Program-made: the position numbers and the translations under genes
NCBI GenBank assembly: GCA_019694155.1
Contig: JAIBCN010000113.1
Location: 1-64,000, forward strand
DNA: 64,000 nucleotides
Direction of reading: 5' to 3'
DNA from: Vicinamibacteria bacterium
GTDB lineage: Bacteria > Acidobacteriota > Vicinamibacteria > Fen-336 > JAGNNV01
Part shown: in pieces, positions 16,569 through 26,439 of the stretch
Position numbering within the stretch: position 1 is the first letter of the stretch
Layout: every line of letters begins with the position of its first letter
Notes under the pieces: generated by a model
The model's input: the letters and a program-made list of their open reading frames with translations, nothing else
What the model was told of the DNA's origin: nothing
The model's database searches: none

Positions 16569-17348
16569 ATGATCAAGACACAAACAAACACCGCAGTGAC
16601 CAAGCTCGCCATCGTCACCGGAGGCAGCCGTGGCCTTGGACGCTCAATGGTGCTAAACCTCGCCGCCCGCGGCGTCGACACCCTCTTCACGTACAACTCC
16701 AACAAAGCCGAGGCGGGAAAAGTCGTCAGCCTTGCGAGGGATGCCGGGCGCACCGCCATCGCTCTGCAGCTCGATACCGGAAAGGTCGGGACGTTCGACG
16801 CGTTCATCGAAGCGGCCACGAGGGCGATGGAGGGACTCGGTGTTTCGAAGTTCGATTACCTGGTCAACAACGCGGGCATCGGGCACCACAACGCGTTCTC
16901 GAAAATCACCGAAGCCGAACTCGACCATGTCTACGACGTCGACTTCAAGGGCGTCTTCTTCTTGACCCAGAAACTTCTACCCCTCATCAATGACGGCGGC
17001 TCCATCGTGAACATCTCCACGGGGCTCACCCGCTTTACGACGCCCGACACCATTCCATACGCCGCGATGAAGGGCGCTCTGGAAGTCTTCACGCGCTACC
17101 TCGCGAAGGAACTTGGGCCGCGTGGCGTCACGGTCAACACGATCGCCCCCGGCGCCATCGAGACCGATTTCAGCGGCGGCATGGTCCGCGACAATCCGGC
17201 CGTCAACAAGATGGTGGCATCGCTCACCGCGCTGGGACGCCCCGGCCTGCCCGAAGACATCGGCCCGATGGTCGCGACATTCCTCTCCGACGCGAACCGC
17301 TGGGTAACCGGCCAGCGAATCGAAGTCTCCGGCGGAATGGTTCTTTAG
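16569..17348 (+). CDS. SDR family NAD(P)-dependent oxidoreductase
   Basis: 259 residues. Classical SDR signatures: TGGSRGLG (cofactor loop), NNAG, an active-site serine in NISTG, catalytic YAAMK and the late PGAIETDFS. It reduces or oxidises a carbonyl/alcohol; substrate unknown. The ATG at 16569 is used; a GTG three codons upstream is possible. The glycine-rich loop followed by YNSNKAEA suggests NADPH preference, weakly. Divergent from the AraC regulator, which probably controls it. Confidence 0.92.
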   Translation: MIKTQTNTAVTKLAIVTGGSRGLGRSMVLNLAARGVDTLFTYNSNKAEAGKVVSLARDAGRTAIALQLDTGKVGTFDAFIEAATRAMEGLGVSKFDYLVNNAGIGHHNAFSKITEAELDHVYDVDFKGVFFLTQKLLPLINDGGSIVNISTGLTRFTTPDTIPYAAMKGALEVFTRYLAKELGPRGVTVNTIAPGAIETDFSGGMVRDNPAVNKMVASLTALGRPGLPEDIGPMVATFLSDANRWVTGQRIEVSGGMVL

Positions 17349-17403
17349 AAAGCTGAGAATGCCCGTTCGGTCATCGTCCTCCGGACCTCCCTTTTAACGC
17401 GTC

Positions 17404-17816
17404 CTAGCGCGTCATCACATCCTGAAGCTGCGTCCGCCCGGCGTCGCAGGCGGCGATCTGCCGCGCCGTCGGCGCGACTTCCACTTCCTCCAGCGACATC
17501 CCCGCGGCTATGAGAGATCGGCTCACACCCTTCAAGGTCGGGGGACCCGCGGATTCCTGGCACCCGCGCCGGTTCGCGACTCTTCACCGATCGGGTCGAA
17601 GTGCAGATCCCACCAGAAACGATGCATCCCCTTCTTCGTCGGGAGCACCTTCGGCGGCGCGCGCCAGTAGGGGAACAGGGCGGTTGGGCGCAGGCCCTCG
17701 ATAACTTCGTCTCCACGCTGTGAGTGTGGGTCTTGAGCGCTCGGCCCTTGCGGCAATGGAACTTGCGAGAGTCGTGTTGAAGTACACCATCTCCTCCGCA
17801 GCGGCCTTAGTGTCAA
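17404..17816 (-). pseudogene. Decayed BNR/VPS10-like exported glycosidase-type gene, 3' remnant
   Basis: Two frames carry recognisable pieces. One reads LFPYWRAPPKVL then GMHRFWWDLHFDP (about 17592-17695), typical of the late part of large YTN/BNR-repeat exported proteins. A different frame ends MSLEEVEVAPTARQIAAC...LQDVMTR at the TAG at 17404, matching the extreme C-terminus of that family. The segment between is deleted and frameshifted. Most of the about 1000-residue gene is gone. Confidence 0.6.
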
Positions 17817-18146
17817 GGGAGAAACCAGGGCTCGCTCCCAGCCTCAGCCGCGGACTGGAAATCGCCTTTCTTCACGTTGTACGCAGAGAGGACCGCACTA
17901 CCTTGTGCAGCTGGACTCGATCCCCATCCCCGGACGGAAGAAGCGGGTCTAGGGACGTCGAAGCCGGTCCCGGCGCCGCGAGCCCACATCGGTGTTCGGC
18001 CCCGCGGGGCTCCACGGGCCGCCTGTACGGGATTGCTTCGGCCTTCTATCCGACGGAGTGGGGCCTCGCAATGACGGCGCGGGCGCGGGATGCGCTCGGT
18101 CGTGACACGACCAGCGCTCCGCAGCGCTTGAGGCAGCCGGCGGTGA
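17817..18146. other. Non-coding stretch with REP-like unit
   Basis: Sequence between the BNR remnant and the fructosamine kinase gene. Contains the repeat at 18031-18077; no gene seen. Probably debris of the decayed gene. Confidence 0.5.
18031..18077 (+). repeat. REP-like palindromic repeat
   Basis: GATTGCTTCGGCC, a variable centre, then GGGGCCTCGCAATGACGGC. Same outline as the units at 5727 (reverse) and 56946. Confidence 0.7.
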
Positions 18147-19022
18147 CTAGGCGGCGTAGCGGGCAGCGATGGCTCGGGCGTCTTCCGCGTAGTGGCCGCC
18201 GAAGAGGACGGCGTGGTTGAGCAGGTGGTAGAGCTGATAGAGGGGGTTGCGGTCTCGCCATCCCTCGGGGAGCGGCCAGGCTTCTTCGTAGGCGCGGAAG
18301 GCGCGAGGTGAGAGGCCGCCAAACAGAGTAGTGATGCCGAACTCCATCTCGCGGGCCGCGTATGCGCAGGCGGGGTCGACCAGGGCGGGGCCTTTGGCGC
18401 GGAAGAGGACGTTGCCCGACCAGAGGTCTCCGTGGATGAGTGACGGCGGGGCGGGCGGGAAAAGGTCCGGCAGACGCGTCATCAAACGCGCGAAGAGGTG
18501 TTGGTCCGCCGCAGGCAGCGCTCGCGAGCGGGCGAGAGTGTCGATCAGCGGCTGGAGTCGCTGCTCGCGATAGAAGTCGACCCAGGATTCGCGCCAGCGG
18601 TTGTCCTGCGGCGTGAGGCCGCAGTAGGTCGGGGAGTCGAAGCCGAATTTCTCCGCGCTGACTCGGTGGATGGCGGCGAGGCCTCGGCCGAGCTTTTCGT
18701 CGTCGGGGAGGGTTCCGCGGCCGGCGGGCTCGAGGTATTCGATGATGAGGAAGGCGGGATCCTTGCCCGCGGGTTCGCTGGCGGCGATGACGCGTGGGAT
18801 GGCGATTTCCGAGGCGGCGGAGCGGAGGGCTTCGAGGCCCTGGGCTTCGCGGATGAAGATGTCGGGCGGGCAGTCGGCGCTCCACTTGGCGAAGAAGTCG
18901 CCTTCGGAGGTGGTGAGGCGGCGGGCTTCGTGGATGCAACCTCCCGCGACGGTGGCAGCACTCGTCACGGTGACGCGCGGGCGGGCCAGGGCTCGTTCCA
19001 GGGCCGCTTCGAGGAAGCGCAT
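18147..19022 (-). CDS. Fructosamine kinase family protein
   Basis: 291 residues. APH-like kinase fold: GGCIHEARRL near the N-terminus, FFAKW as the ATP-site lysine segment, EYLEP hinge, catalytic loop LIHGDLWSGNVLF (about 197-209) and metal-binding VDPACAY. These match FN3K-type kinases, which phosphorylate ketosamines on glycated proteins so they fall off. Start ATG 19022 overlaps the stop of the upstream phosphatase gene as TGATG, so the two are translationally coupled. In many bacteria the same two genes sit together. Confidence 0.92.
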   Translation of the reverse strand: MRFLEAALERALARPRVTVTSAATVAGGCIHEARRLTTSEGDFFAKWSADCPPDIFIREAQGLEALRSAASEIAIPRVIAASEPAGKDPAFLIIEYLEPAGRGTLPDDEKLGRGLAAIHRVSAEKFGFDSPTYCGLTPQDNRWRESWVDFYREQRLQPLIDTLARSRALPAADQHLFARLMTRLPDLFPPAPPSLIHGDLWSGNVLFRAKGPALVDPACAYAAREMEFGITTLFGGLSPRAFRAYEEAWPLPEGWRDRNPLYQLYHLLNHAVLFGGHYAEDARAIAARYAA

Positions 19023-19507
19023 CAGCCCCTCAGGGAATCGAGGAGGCCGCGGCAGGCGGGCATGAGGACGGAGTACATGGTCTCGAAGCCTTCTTCGCCG
19101 CCGTAGTAGGGATCGGCCACGTCCTGGTCTCTGGTCGCGGGATCGAACTCGCGCATCAGTCGGATGACGGCGGCGCGGCCGGCGCCGGCGCGGGAGAGGA
19201 GTTCGCGGCGATGGCCCCGGTCCATGGCGATGATGAGGTCGAAGCGGTCGAAGTCTTCGTCCACCACGGGCCGGGCGATGGAGTCGACGTCGAGGCCGTG
19301 TTTGCGGCCCACGCGGCGGGTGCGCGGGTCGGCCCGGTCGCCATCGTGGAAGCCGTGGGTGCCCGCCGAGTCGATGACGAAGCGTCCGGAGAGGCCGGCT
19401 TCGTGCGCGAGCGACTTGAAGATGGCCTCGGCGAGGGGAGAGCGGCAGATGTTTCCGGAGCAGACGAACAGCACTCGCGAGACCGGGGACGACGGGGCGG
19501 AGGTCAT
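19022..19507 (-). CDS. Low-molecular-weight protein-tyrosine phosphatase
   Basis: 161 residues. P-loop CSGNICRSP with Cys16 and Arg22, and the general-acid aspartate in DPYYGG near residue 134. The family dephosphorylates tyrosine or, in kinase-linked forms, repair intermediates. The one-nucleotide overlap with the fructosamine kinase gene suggests the pair handles glycated or phosphorylated sugar adducts (inference). The start has no Shine-Dalgarno but a TAAGAT box 9 nt upstream. Confidence 0.93.
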   Translation of the reverse strand: MTSAPSSPVSRVLFVCSGNICRSPLAEAIFKSLAHEAGLSGRFVIDSAGTHGFHDGDRADPRTRRVGRKHGLDVDSIARPVVDEDFDRFDLIIAMDRGHRRELLSRAGAGRAAVIRLMREFDPATRDQDVADPYYGGEEGFETMYSVLMPACRGLLDSLRG

Positions 19508-19516
19508 CGGTCGGCG

Positions 19517-19537
19517 ATCTTAGCCGCCGCCTAAGAT
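19517..19537. promoter_or_regulatory. Back-to-back divergent -10 boxes
   Basis: Only 35 nt separate the divergent starts at 19507 and 19543. An inverted repeat ATCTTAG-N8-CTAAGAT-like puts one TAAGAT on the minus strand (19522-19517, 9 nt from its ATG) and one on the plus strand (19532-19537, 5 nt from its ATG). The two promoters would overlap and both messages would be leaderless. Confidence 0.45.
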
Positions 19538-19542
19538 GCGGC

Positions 19543-20262
19543 ATGCGCGCCCGCCCATGCCTTCTCGCTCTCGGTCTGAGCCTCGTCATGAACGCCACCG
19601 GGGCCGCGGGCGATCGCATCCTCTTCGTGGGAAACAGTCTCACCGCCTGGAACGATCTGCCCCTGGTGGTGGAGGCGATGGCGAGGGAAAAGGGAGTTTC
19701 CCTTTCGTGCGAGGCCGCGACCCGTCCCGACTTCTCTCTCGAGGATCACTGGAAGAGCGACGCGCTTCCGATGATCCGGCGCGGCGGCTTCAAGTACGTG
19801 GTGCTCCAGCAGGGGCCGTCCTCGCTGCCCGCGAGCCGGGAGAATCTGCGGGAGTGGACGAAGCGATTCGGGGAGGAGATTCGCCGCGCGGGGGCCGCGC
19901 CCGCGCTCTTCATGGTCTGGCCGGATCGCTCGCGTCTGGCTTTCCTTCCCGCGGTCAGTGAGTCGTATCGCCTCGCCGCCGATGACGTGGGCGGCGTGCT
20001 CCTTGCCGCGGGAGACGCCTGGGCCGCGGCCTGGCGGCGCGAACGAAAACTGGCGCTCCATGGCGCCGACGGTTTCCACCCTTCGCGTCTCGGCACCTAT
20101 GCCGCGGCGGCCGCCATCGTGAGCGGGCTCTTCGCGGTTTCGCCTCTGGGTCTGCCCGCGCGGCTTCAGTTGCGAAACGGCGTCGAGTACCGCGTCGACG
20201 AGCGCGAAGCCCGGATCGTTCTCGAGGCCGTGGCCGAGGTCATTCCTCGCCCACGGCCCTGA
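19543..20262 (+). CDS. Secreted SGNH/GDSL-type hydrolase
   Basis: 239 residues with a signal peptide. Block I is ILFVGNSLT (catalytic serine in GNSLT), block II is the tract around YVVLQQGPSS, and block V is DGFHPSRLGTYAAA with the Asp-His pair. Spacing fits SGNH esterases/lipases. Substrate is not evident. Divergent from the phosphatase/kinase pair through a 35-nt intergenic spacer. Confidence 0.85.
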   Translation: MRARPCLLALGLSLVMNATGAAGDRILFVGNSLTAWNDLPLVVEAMAREKGVSLSCEAATRPDFSLEDHWKSDALPMIRRGGFKYVVLQQGPSSLPASRENLREWTKRFGEEIRRAGAAPALFMVWPDRSRLAFLPAVSESYRLAADDVGGVLLAAGDAWAAAWRRERKLALHGADGFHPSRLGTYAAAAAIVSGLFAVSPLGLPARLQLRNGVEYRVDEREARIVLEAVAEVIPRPRP

Positions 20263-20266
20263 CCGA

Positions 20267-22846
20267 CTACTTCCCCGCGGGAGCGGCGGCGGACGACAGG
20301 AAGAGGGCGTTCACCATCGGGATGTAGGTGGCCCACGATTGCGCCCGGTACTGGGGGCGGAAGCCGAAGAGCACCAGCTTGCCCTGGCCCATGGGCGCCT
20401 CGACGAGCGCGGACTTCCCGTTCAGGAGCTTCCCGCCGAGCAGCCACCCGGAGAGGAGAGAGTTGTCCGAGTCGTAGGAGAGGACGCTCTTACCGCCCGT
20501 CACCTCGAAGGCCGGGCTGCCCTCGAACCACACGATGGACCGCGCGTCCAGACCGGCGGCCAGGGGATGCGTCTGGTCGACCTTCGTGTCGAGGATGGCG
20601 CCCGGGCAGTAGAACTGCGCCGAATCGGGGCCGAGCGAGTTGCCGCCGCCGCGGCGGCCGCCGAAGCCCGCGAGAACATTCTTCACCGGCGCGCCCATCT
20701 GGGTCAGGAGCTCGGTGGCGTTGTTGAAGGCGACGAGAGTGCCGCCCGCTTCGACGAAGGCCTTGAGCGCGGCCACACCTTCCTCGCCCAGGCCGCCCGT
20801 GAACTCCTCCGCCATCTTCCCCTTCTCGTGGCCTTCGACCATCTGCTTCGCGGTCGAGTCGGGCAGGATGATGGCGTCGAACTTCGCGCGGAGAGCGCCC
20901 CCGCGGATGTCGCGGTCATGAAGGGTCGTGTAGTCGAGACTCAGGCTCTTGTCGAAAATGAAGCGCGTCCAGCCCTCGTCCATGGAGGCGACGAAGCTCT
21001 GGTAGAGGCCCACGCGAGGGGTCTTGAGCGCGAGCATCTTCGGAGCGGGCTTGAAGCGGACACCCTCGGCCTTCACCCCGAGGCTCTCGAAGACGGGCAG
21101 AGCCTTCACGCGGGCCGCGCTCGGGATGAGCAGGGTTCCCGCGGTGTACGACTTGCCGGCGCTCGTGAAGGCTTCCGTGGCCCAGGTCACCGCTACGCCC
21201 GCCTTCATGAGGCGATAGGCGGCCATGAGGTCGCTGTTGCGGTGGCCGAAGGCGAAATGCGTCCCCTGGCCGGTGATGCCGCCCTTCGCGATGGGCGCCT
21301 CGGACACCTTCTCGAGGTCCGCGGTGAACGGCTCCTTCACCGCCACCGCGTCCACGTTCAGCAGAAGGGGGATGGTGTGCGCGGTGACGTCGTAGGGACG
21401 CTGGGGCGGCCCGCCGGGATACTGGCGGATGTCGGGATACTTCTGGCGCTCCATCAGCGACTTCGCGATGCCCGAGGACGGCTGCTGCATCGAGATCACG
21501 TAGGACCCCGCGGGATACGACTTCCCGTCGGCGGTGAAGGCGGCCTTCGCCTTCTGCACTTCGACCGCGTTCCACTTCATCACCTCGAGGAGCTTGGCCG
21601 CGGTGACGGGATCCTTCTGGTCGGCGCTCACGACCACGGCGAAGGGCTCCTTCCGCGCGACCGCGCCGCGGTTCACGGCGAGGAAGTTCGAGAGCCAGTA
21701 GTCGTGGTTGCGTGCGCCGTGCTCGAGCAGGGCGAGCGAGGCCGAGATCTGGTAGTCGACGATGTCCCGCAGGCGCCAGGTCCCGCCCATCCAGGGCGCG
21801 GGGAAGTTCCAAGTGGCTTTCTTGGCGTCGTAGCCGATGCCGATGCCTAGGTTCTCGAACTTAAGGTCGATGGGCGTCGCCATCCGCGCGGACGCGCACT
21901 CGGTGAGGATGCGCACGCCGCCGTGGTTCACAGGATACTGGCGAGCCGGCGAGAAGCCGTCGTACATCGCGTTCACCGCCACTCCGACCTTGCCTTCGGC
22001 AGTGAGGCGCGCCGCGATGTAGGTGCCGATGGTGTTGGTGGCGGCGATCAGCGAGGGATCGACGCTCGGCTCCCACGGATCCACGTAGGGCGGCGCGAAG
22101 ATGCGGGCGGCGTTGCTGCCCATCTGGTGGAGATCGTGGACGATCTGCGGCTTCCAGCGGTCATAGAGGAGATTCGCGGTGGCCTGGCTCTCCGCCTGGG
22201 TGAACATGTACCAGTCGCGGTTGTTGTCGTGCCCGTTGTAGTGGTGATACAGGAACGGCACCTCCTGGCCCTCCCACGGGGTGCCGAGGCTCTTCTTGTA
22301 CCAGTCGACCACCATCTGCGTGCCGTCGGGGTTGTGGCCGGGCAGCATGATGATCACGGTCTTGTCCAGGATCTCCAGGATCCGAGGGTCCTGGCTCGTG
22401 GCCAGGAGGTAGGCGAGTTCCATGGAGGTCTGGGGGGCCGCGACCTCGGTCGCGTGAATGCCGTGATTGTGGGCGATGATGGTCTTGCCGGTGGCCACGA
22501 GCTTCGCCGCTTCTTCGTCGGAGAGGCCGCGCGGATCGGAGAGGCGCAGGTTCGCCTGCCGGATGGCCTCGAGGTTCCCCATGTTCTTCTCGGAGGTGAT
22601 GACCACGGCGAGGAAGGGCTTGCCGAGCGTGGTCTTGCCTTCGCCATCGATCTTCACCCGCTCCGCGGCGGCGTCGAGCTTGCGGAAGTAGTCGACGATC
22701 TGCGCCCAGTCCGCGAGCTTGCGGTCCGCGCCCACCTTGAAGCCGAGCACGGACTCGGGAGTCGGGATCTCGGCGGCGCGGACGGGGGCGCTTCCCGCCA
22801 ACAGGGCGGTGAGGAGGACGAGAGAAGAGATGCGTGTGAGTTTCAA
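20267..22846 (-). CDS. Secreted M14 family zinc carboxypeptidase
   Basis: 859 residues. Starts at TTG 22846, with AGGAGA 5 nt upstream, followed by a signal peptide. The M14 domain shows zinc ligands in HxxE (H131-A-T-E134) and H240 (VHDLH), with NPDG (172-175) and NNRD (208-211) for substrate binding. The C-terminal half after about 400 is a long extension with a glutamine-amidotransferase-like look, typical of this exported subfamily. It degrades peptides outside the cytoplasm. It converges with the SGNH gene, 4 nt apart. Confidence 0.92.
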   Translation of the reverse strand: MKLTRISSLVLLTALLAGSAPVRAAEIPTPESVLGFKVGADRKLADWAQIVDYFRKLDAAAERVKIDGEGKTTLGKPFLAVVITSEKNMGNLEAIRQANLRLSDPRGLSDEEAAKLVATGKTIIAHNHGIHATEVAAPQTSMELAYLLATSQDPRILEILDKTVIIMLPGHNPDGTQMVVDWYKKSLGTPWEGQEVPFLYHHYNGHDNNRDWYMFTQAESQATANLLYDRWKPQIVHDLHQMGSNAARIFAPPYVDPWEPSVDPSLIAATNTIGTYIAARLTAEGKVGVAVNAMYDGFSPARQYPVNHGGVRILTECASARMATPIDLKFENLGIGIGYDAKKATWNFPAPWMGGTWRLRDIVDYQISASLALLEHGARNHDYWLSNFLAVNRGAVARKEPFAVVVSADQKDPVTAAKLLEVMKWNAVEVQKAKAAFTADGKSYPAGSYVISMQQPSSGIAKSLMERQKYPDIRQYPGGPPQRPYDVTAHTIPLLLNVDAVAVKEPFTADLEKVSEAPIAKGGITGQGTHFAFGHRNSDLMAAYRLMKAGVAVTWATEAFTSAGKSYTAGTLLIPSAARVKALPVFESLGVKAEGVRFKPAPKMLALKTPRVGLYQSFVASMDEGWTRFIFDKSLSLDYTTLHDRDIRGGALRAKFDAIILPDSTAKQMVEGHEKGKMAEEFTGGLGEEGVAALKAFVEAGGTLVAFNNATELLTQMGAPVKNVLAGFGGRRGGGNSLGPDSAQFYCPGAILDTKVDQTHPLAAGLDARSIVWFEGSPAFEVTGGKSVLSYDSDNSLLSGWLLGGKLLNGKSALVEAPMGQGKLVLFGFRPQYRAQSWATYIPMVNALFLSSAAAPAGK

Positions 22847-22976
22847 GGGAGTCTCCTTTGGTCGATCCGCCCGCGTGAGGCCAAGGTACTAAAGCGGATT
22901 GCGGCCGTCAACCCAGGATCGGCGGGAGCCGCAGGGACCCCGGGCGCTATGATCGCGGCGCGCGATACCTCTCGCC

Positions 22977-23864
22977 ATGAACGTCCTGCGACTGCACCCC
23001 GCGAACGGCGATCCGCCGATCAGCATCGAGCATGCCCGCGTGCTGGTGGGCCGGGACCCCGGTTCGGACGTCCACCTCAAGGACGCTTCGGTCTCCCGCC
23101 GTCACGCGGAGATCACGCTGCGCGGCGAGGAGTGGGTGATCGTGGATCAGAAGAGCGGCAACGGCATTCATGTCGACGGCCGCCGCTCGCAGGAAGCGGT
23201 GCTGCTCCCCGGACAACAGCTCCAGATCGGGAACGTCAAGTTCCGGGTGGAGATCGATCGCGGAGATGACGGGTCGACCGTCATGCTCGGGCGTTCGCCT
23301 CTGCTGGAGGATCCGGGAGACCGGACGCTGATGGGCGCGGCGCCCCCGGTCTTCCCAGCACCCCTGCCCTCCGAAGCGCCACCGGGATCGCGAAAACTCG
23401 CCTGGATGGCCGGCGTGTTCGTGATCGTCGCGGTCGTGATCGGTCTCGCCTTCGCGGCGGTCAACCGCCTCTCCAACCAGAGACTCGAAGAGCAGCGGAG
23501 ACTCGCAGCCGCCCTCGCCACACCCCGGCCCACGCCGAGGCCGAGCGCGACACCCACGCCCGAACCGACCCCCACGCCCACCCCTGTCCCGGTCCGCAGG
23601 CCCACGGGATCTCTTCTGGTGTCGACCGACGTTGACGCCAGCGTTTCGATCGACGGCCGCGTGGTGGCGCAACTCAAGGCGTCCGGTCTGCGCCGGTTCG
23701 ACGTGGCGCCAGGCGAGCACATCGTGCGTTTCCTCGCGGGAGACAAGCAGACCGATGTGGTGGCCCGGGTGCGGGTGAACGAGCAGACGGTGGTCCGTCA
23801 TCAGGCGGAGCCCGCGCCGCCGCCGCCGCCCCCGTCGCCGACCGCCACGCCCCCGCCTCGCTAG
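22977..23864 (+). CDS. Membrane-anchored FHA domain protein with PEGA domain
   Basis: 295 residues. The FHA domain (about 20-92) contains VLVGRDPGSDVHL, SVSRRHAEI and SGNGIHVDG, the phosphothreonine-binding loops. A TM helix (about 140-162) follows, then a Pro-Thr-rich tract and a PEGA-like domain (about 203-270, TGSLLVSTDVDASVSIDG). The tail is polyproline. FHA would face the cytoplasm and PEGA the envelope, so it probably links Ser/Thr-kinase signalling to the surface. No kinase lies adjacent. A TATGAT box at 22948-22953 could be its -10. Confidence 0.88.
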   Translation: MNVLRLHPANGDPPISIEHARVLVGRDPGSDVHLKDASVSRRHAEITLRGEEWVIVDQKSGNGIHVDGRRSQEAVLLPGQQLQIGNVKFRVEIDRGDDGSTVMLGRSPLLEDPGDRTLMGAAPPVFPAPLPSEAPPGSRKLAWMAGVFVIVAVVIGLAFAAVNRLSNQRLEEQRRLAAALATPRPTPRPSATPTPEPTPTPTPVPVRRPTGSLLVSTDVDASVSIDGRVVAQLKASGLRRFDVAPGEHIVRFLAGDKQTDVVARVRVNEQTVVRHQAEPAPPPPPPSPTATPPPR

Positions 23865-23879
23865 AAAGGCGGCCGCGGG

Positions 23880-26297
23880 CTATTCGCTGCGGAGCGTCTG
23901 CAGCGGATCCACCCGCGTGGCCTGTCGGGCGGGCAGGAAGCTCGCGACCAGGGCCACGGCGGTGAGGAGGATCGCGACTCCGCCCAGGGTCGTGGGGTCG
24001 GTGGGGCTCAGGTTGAAGAGCAGGCCCGAGAGCGTGCGCGACAGCACGAGGGCTCCGGCAAGACCGAGGGCGATTCCCGAGAGGATCAGCGTCGCGGCAT
24101 TGCCGAGGACCATCCGCATGACGCTGGCCGGGCGAGCGCCGAGGGCCATGCGGATGCCGATCTCCCGCGCGCGCTGGGCCACCGCGTACGACATCACACC
24201 GAAGATGCCGAGCGCCGCGAGGAGCACGGCCATGGATGCAAAGATGCCGAGGAGCAGCATGTAGAAGCGGGGCTGCGAGATGGACCGGGACACGACGTCC
24301 TCGAGGCTGCGCAGGCGTGCCACGGGAATATCGGCGTCGAGCGCATGCACGGCCTGCTCCACCGCGGGCCCCAGGGACATCGGCGGGACGCTCGTGCGGA
24401 CGAGCACGTCCATCGAACCGACGGGGAGCTGCGCGTAGGGCAGGTAGATCTCGGGCACCACGTCTTTCGCGAGGCCGAATGTCTTCACGTCCGCGACGAC
24501 GCCCACCACTTCCCCGCCCGCTTTCGGCTGGCCCTCGGGCCGGCGCCAGCCCAGGGTGATGGACTGGCCGATCGGATCCTCGTTCGGGAAATACTTCTTC
24601 ACGGCGCTCTGGCTGAGGACCACGACCTGACGGGCGCCCGCGACATCCCCAGGCTCTATGCCCCGGCCGCGGAGAACGGGAATGCCCATGGTCTTGAAAT
24701 ACGAGGGGGTGGCCGCGCGCATCTCCATCGAGGGCTGCTGAGAGGGCGGGACCTTCGGCCGGTTCGACACCTCGAAGGAGATGTTGAGCTGTGCGCCGTT
24801 CAGGGGCAGGCCCAGGATCGCGGCCGCCCCGCGTGCTCCGGGAAGAGCGGACAGGCTCTCGAGCAAACGATCGAAGAAGGCGACGCGGCGCGCTTCGTCC
24901 TTGTACGCTTCGGCCGGAAGGGCGATGCGGAAGGTCAGCGCGTTCTCGACGTCGAATCCGGGCTTGACCTGCTGGAGCTTCTCGAAGCTCCGGAGCAGAA
25001 GGCCCGCTCCCGCGAGAAGCATCATGGCGAGCGCCATCTGTCCCACCACGAGGCCGCCCCGCACCCGGCCGCTGCGGCCGGCGAGAAGGCCGCGAGCTCC
25101 TTCCCGCAGGGCCTGCGCAGGCGCGCGGCGAGCGGCGAGCCCGGGAAGCACGCCGCACAGGAGGCCGGTCACGAGAGACAGGAAGGCGGCGAAGGCCATG
25201 ACCGCGGGATCGACGTGGGCCTCGCTCAGCCGCTTCACCCCGCTCGGTTGCAGAGCGATGAGGCTGTCCATGGACATCGAGGCGACGAAGAGGCCGGCAG
25301 CTCCTCCGATCGCTCCCAGGAGCACGCTTTCGGTCATGAGCTGCCTCAGGATGCGGGCGCGTCCGGCGCCAAGCGCCTGGCGCAGGGCGAACTCCCCCTC
25401 GCGCGCCGCGGCGCGCGCCATCAGAAGGTTCGCGACGTTCACGCAGGCGATGAGCAGGACCAGGCCTACCGCCCCGAGAAGCAGGTAGAGCGCGGAGCGC
25501 GAGCTGCCGACCATCGCCTCCTGCAGCGGCAGCACGGCGCCGCCCAGGCCTTCGTTGGCGTCGGGATAGGCGCGGGCGAGGCGGTCGGCGATGGTCTTCG
25601 TCTCCTGAACCGCCGCGGTGAGAGGCACGCCGGGATTGAGCCGGCCGAAGACGCGCAGGTACCAGGCGCCGCGGCTGTGCGTGCGAAAGACGGCGTCGTA
25701 GGCGAGGGGCGTCCACAGTTCGGTGTCATCCGGGAAGGAGAAGCCTTTCGGGGCGACGCCCACCACGGTGAACGGGCGGCTGTCGAGCCGGATGGACTGA
25801 CCGATGATCTTTGGGTCGCCGCCGAAGCGGGATTGCCACAGGGAGTGGCCGAGGACCACGACCGTGGCGTTCTCGGGCTCGTTCTCGTGCGGGCGGATCG
25901 CGCGGCCCAGTTCGGGCGTCACCTTGAAGACGTTGAAGAAGGAGGCGCTCACTTCCGCCCCGTTGAGCACCGCGGGAGCGGCGCCTCCGGTGAGGGTGAC
26001 GCCGCCCGTGTCGACCGCCGTGACGCTCTCGAATGCCTTCGCCTCCGCTCCGGTGTCGAGGAAGTTCTGAGGAGAGAAGTAAGGCACGTTCCGGCCTTCC
26101 GAGACCTGATACAACTGCACGAGGCGCTCGGGCTCCGGAAATGGAAGGGGCTTGAGGAGAACGGCGTACACAATGCTGAAGATCGCGCTGTTGGCGCCAA
26201 TGCCGAGGGCGAGGGTCGCGACCGCGATGAAGGTGAAGGCCGGCGCCATGAGAAGACGCCGGACCGCATACATCAGGTCCTGCCGCAGAGTGTCCAT
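23880..26297 (-). CDS. ADOP-type (MacB/FtsX-like) permease
   Basis: 805 residues. N-terminal FtsX-like unit starts [19 protein letters not shown] then [14 protein letters not shown]; a MacB periplasmic core contains [13 protein letters not shown] and a central TM set; a second FtsX unit ends [27 protein letters not shown] and [15 protein letters not shown]. This duplicated layout without its own ATPase is the acidobacterial orphan permease class. Substrate unknown, and no ABC ATPase is beside it. A paralogue is at 44651-47080. Confidence 0.93.
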   Translation of the reverse strand: MDTLRQDLMYAVRRLLMAPAFTFIAVATLALGIGANSAIFSIVYAVLLKPLPFPEPERLVQLYQVSEGRNVPYFSPQNFLDTGAEAKAFESVTAVDTGGVTLTGGAAPAVLNGAEVSASFFNVFKVTPELGRAIRPHENEPENATVVVLGHSLWQSRFGGDPKIIGQSIRLDSRPFTVVGVAPKGFSFPDDTELWTPLAYDAVFRTHSRGAWYLRVFGRLNPGVPLTAAVQETKTIADRLARAYPDANEGLGGAVLPLQEAMVGSSRSALYLLLGAVGLVLLIACVNVANLLMARAAAREGEFALRQALGAGRARILRQLMTESVLLGAIGGAAGLFVASMSMDSLIALQPSGVKRLSEAHVDPAVMAFAAFLSLVTGLLCGVLPGLAARRAPAQALREGARGLLAGRSGRVRGGLVVGQMALAMMLLAGAGLLLRSFEKLQQVKPGFDVENALTFRIALPAEAYKDEARRVAFFDRLLESLSALPGARGAAAILGLPLNGAQLNISFEVSNRPKVPPSQQPSMEMRAATPSYFKTMGIPVLRGRGIEPGDVAGARQVVVLSQSAVKKYFPNEDPIGQSITLGWRRPEGQPKAGGEVVGVVADVKTFGLAKDVVPEIYLPYAQLPVGSMDVLVRTSVPPMSLGPAVEQAVHALDADIPVARLRSLEDVVSRSISQPRFYMLLLGIFASMAVLLAALGIFGVMSYAVAQRAREIGIRMALGARPASVMRMVLGNAATLILSGIALGLAGALVLSRTLSGLLFNLSPTDPTTLGGVAILLTAVALVASFLPARQATRVDPLQTLRSE

Positions 26298-26439
26298 GCC
26301 GTGTGAGAAGCAAGGCCCGTACCCGGAGGAGCGGCCGGGCTAGTCGCGGCAAGGATGGGACTTGCGCTGCGCCCGGGAGCGCCGCGGTGTCCGAGTCCGG
26401 CACGGCCCCTGCTCGTTGCCGAACGCCTTGGAAGAAGGG

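Noticed and set aside
18147..19643. One 498-codon minus-strand frame as a fusion gene
   Set aside because: Only its C-terminal 291 residues are coherent (fructosamine kinase); the upstream part is a shifted-frame shadow of the phosphatase gene.
20339..21850. Plus-strand 503-codon frame
   Set aside because: Antisense to the M14 peptidase, which has signal peptide and zinc motifs.
24345..26306. Plus-strand 653-codon frame
   Set aside because: Antisense to the ADOP permease; His/Glu/Arg-rich and featureless.
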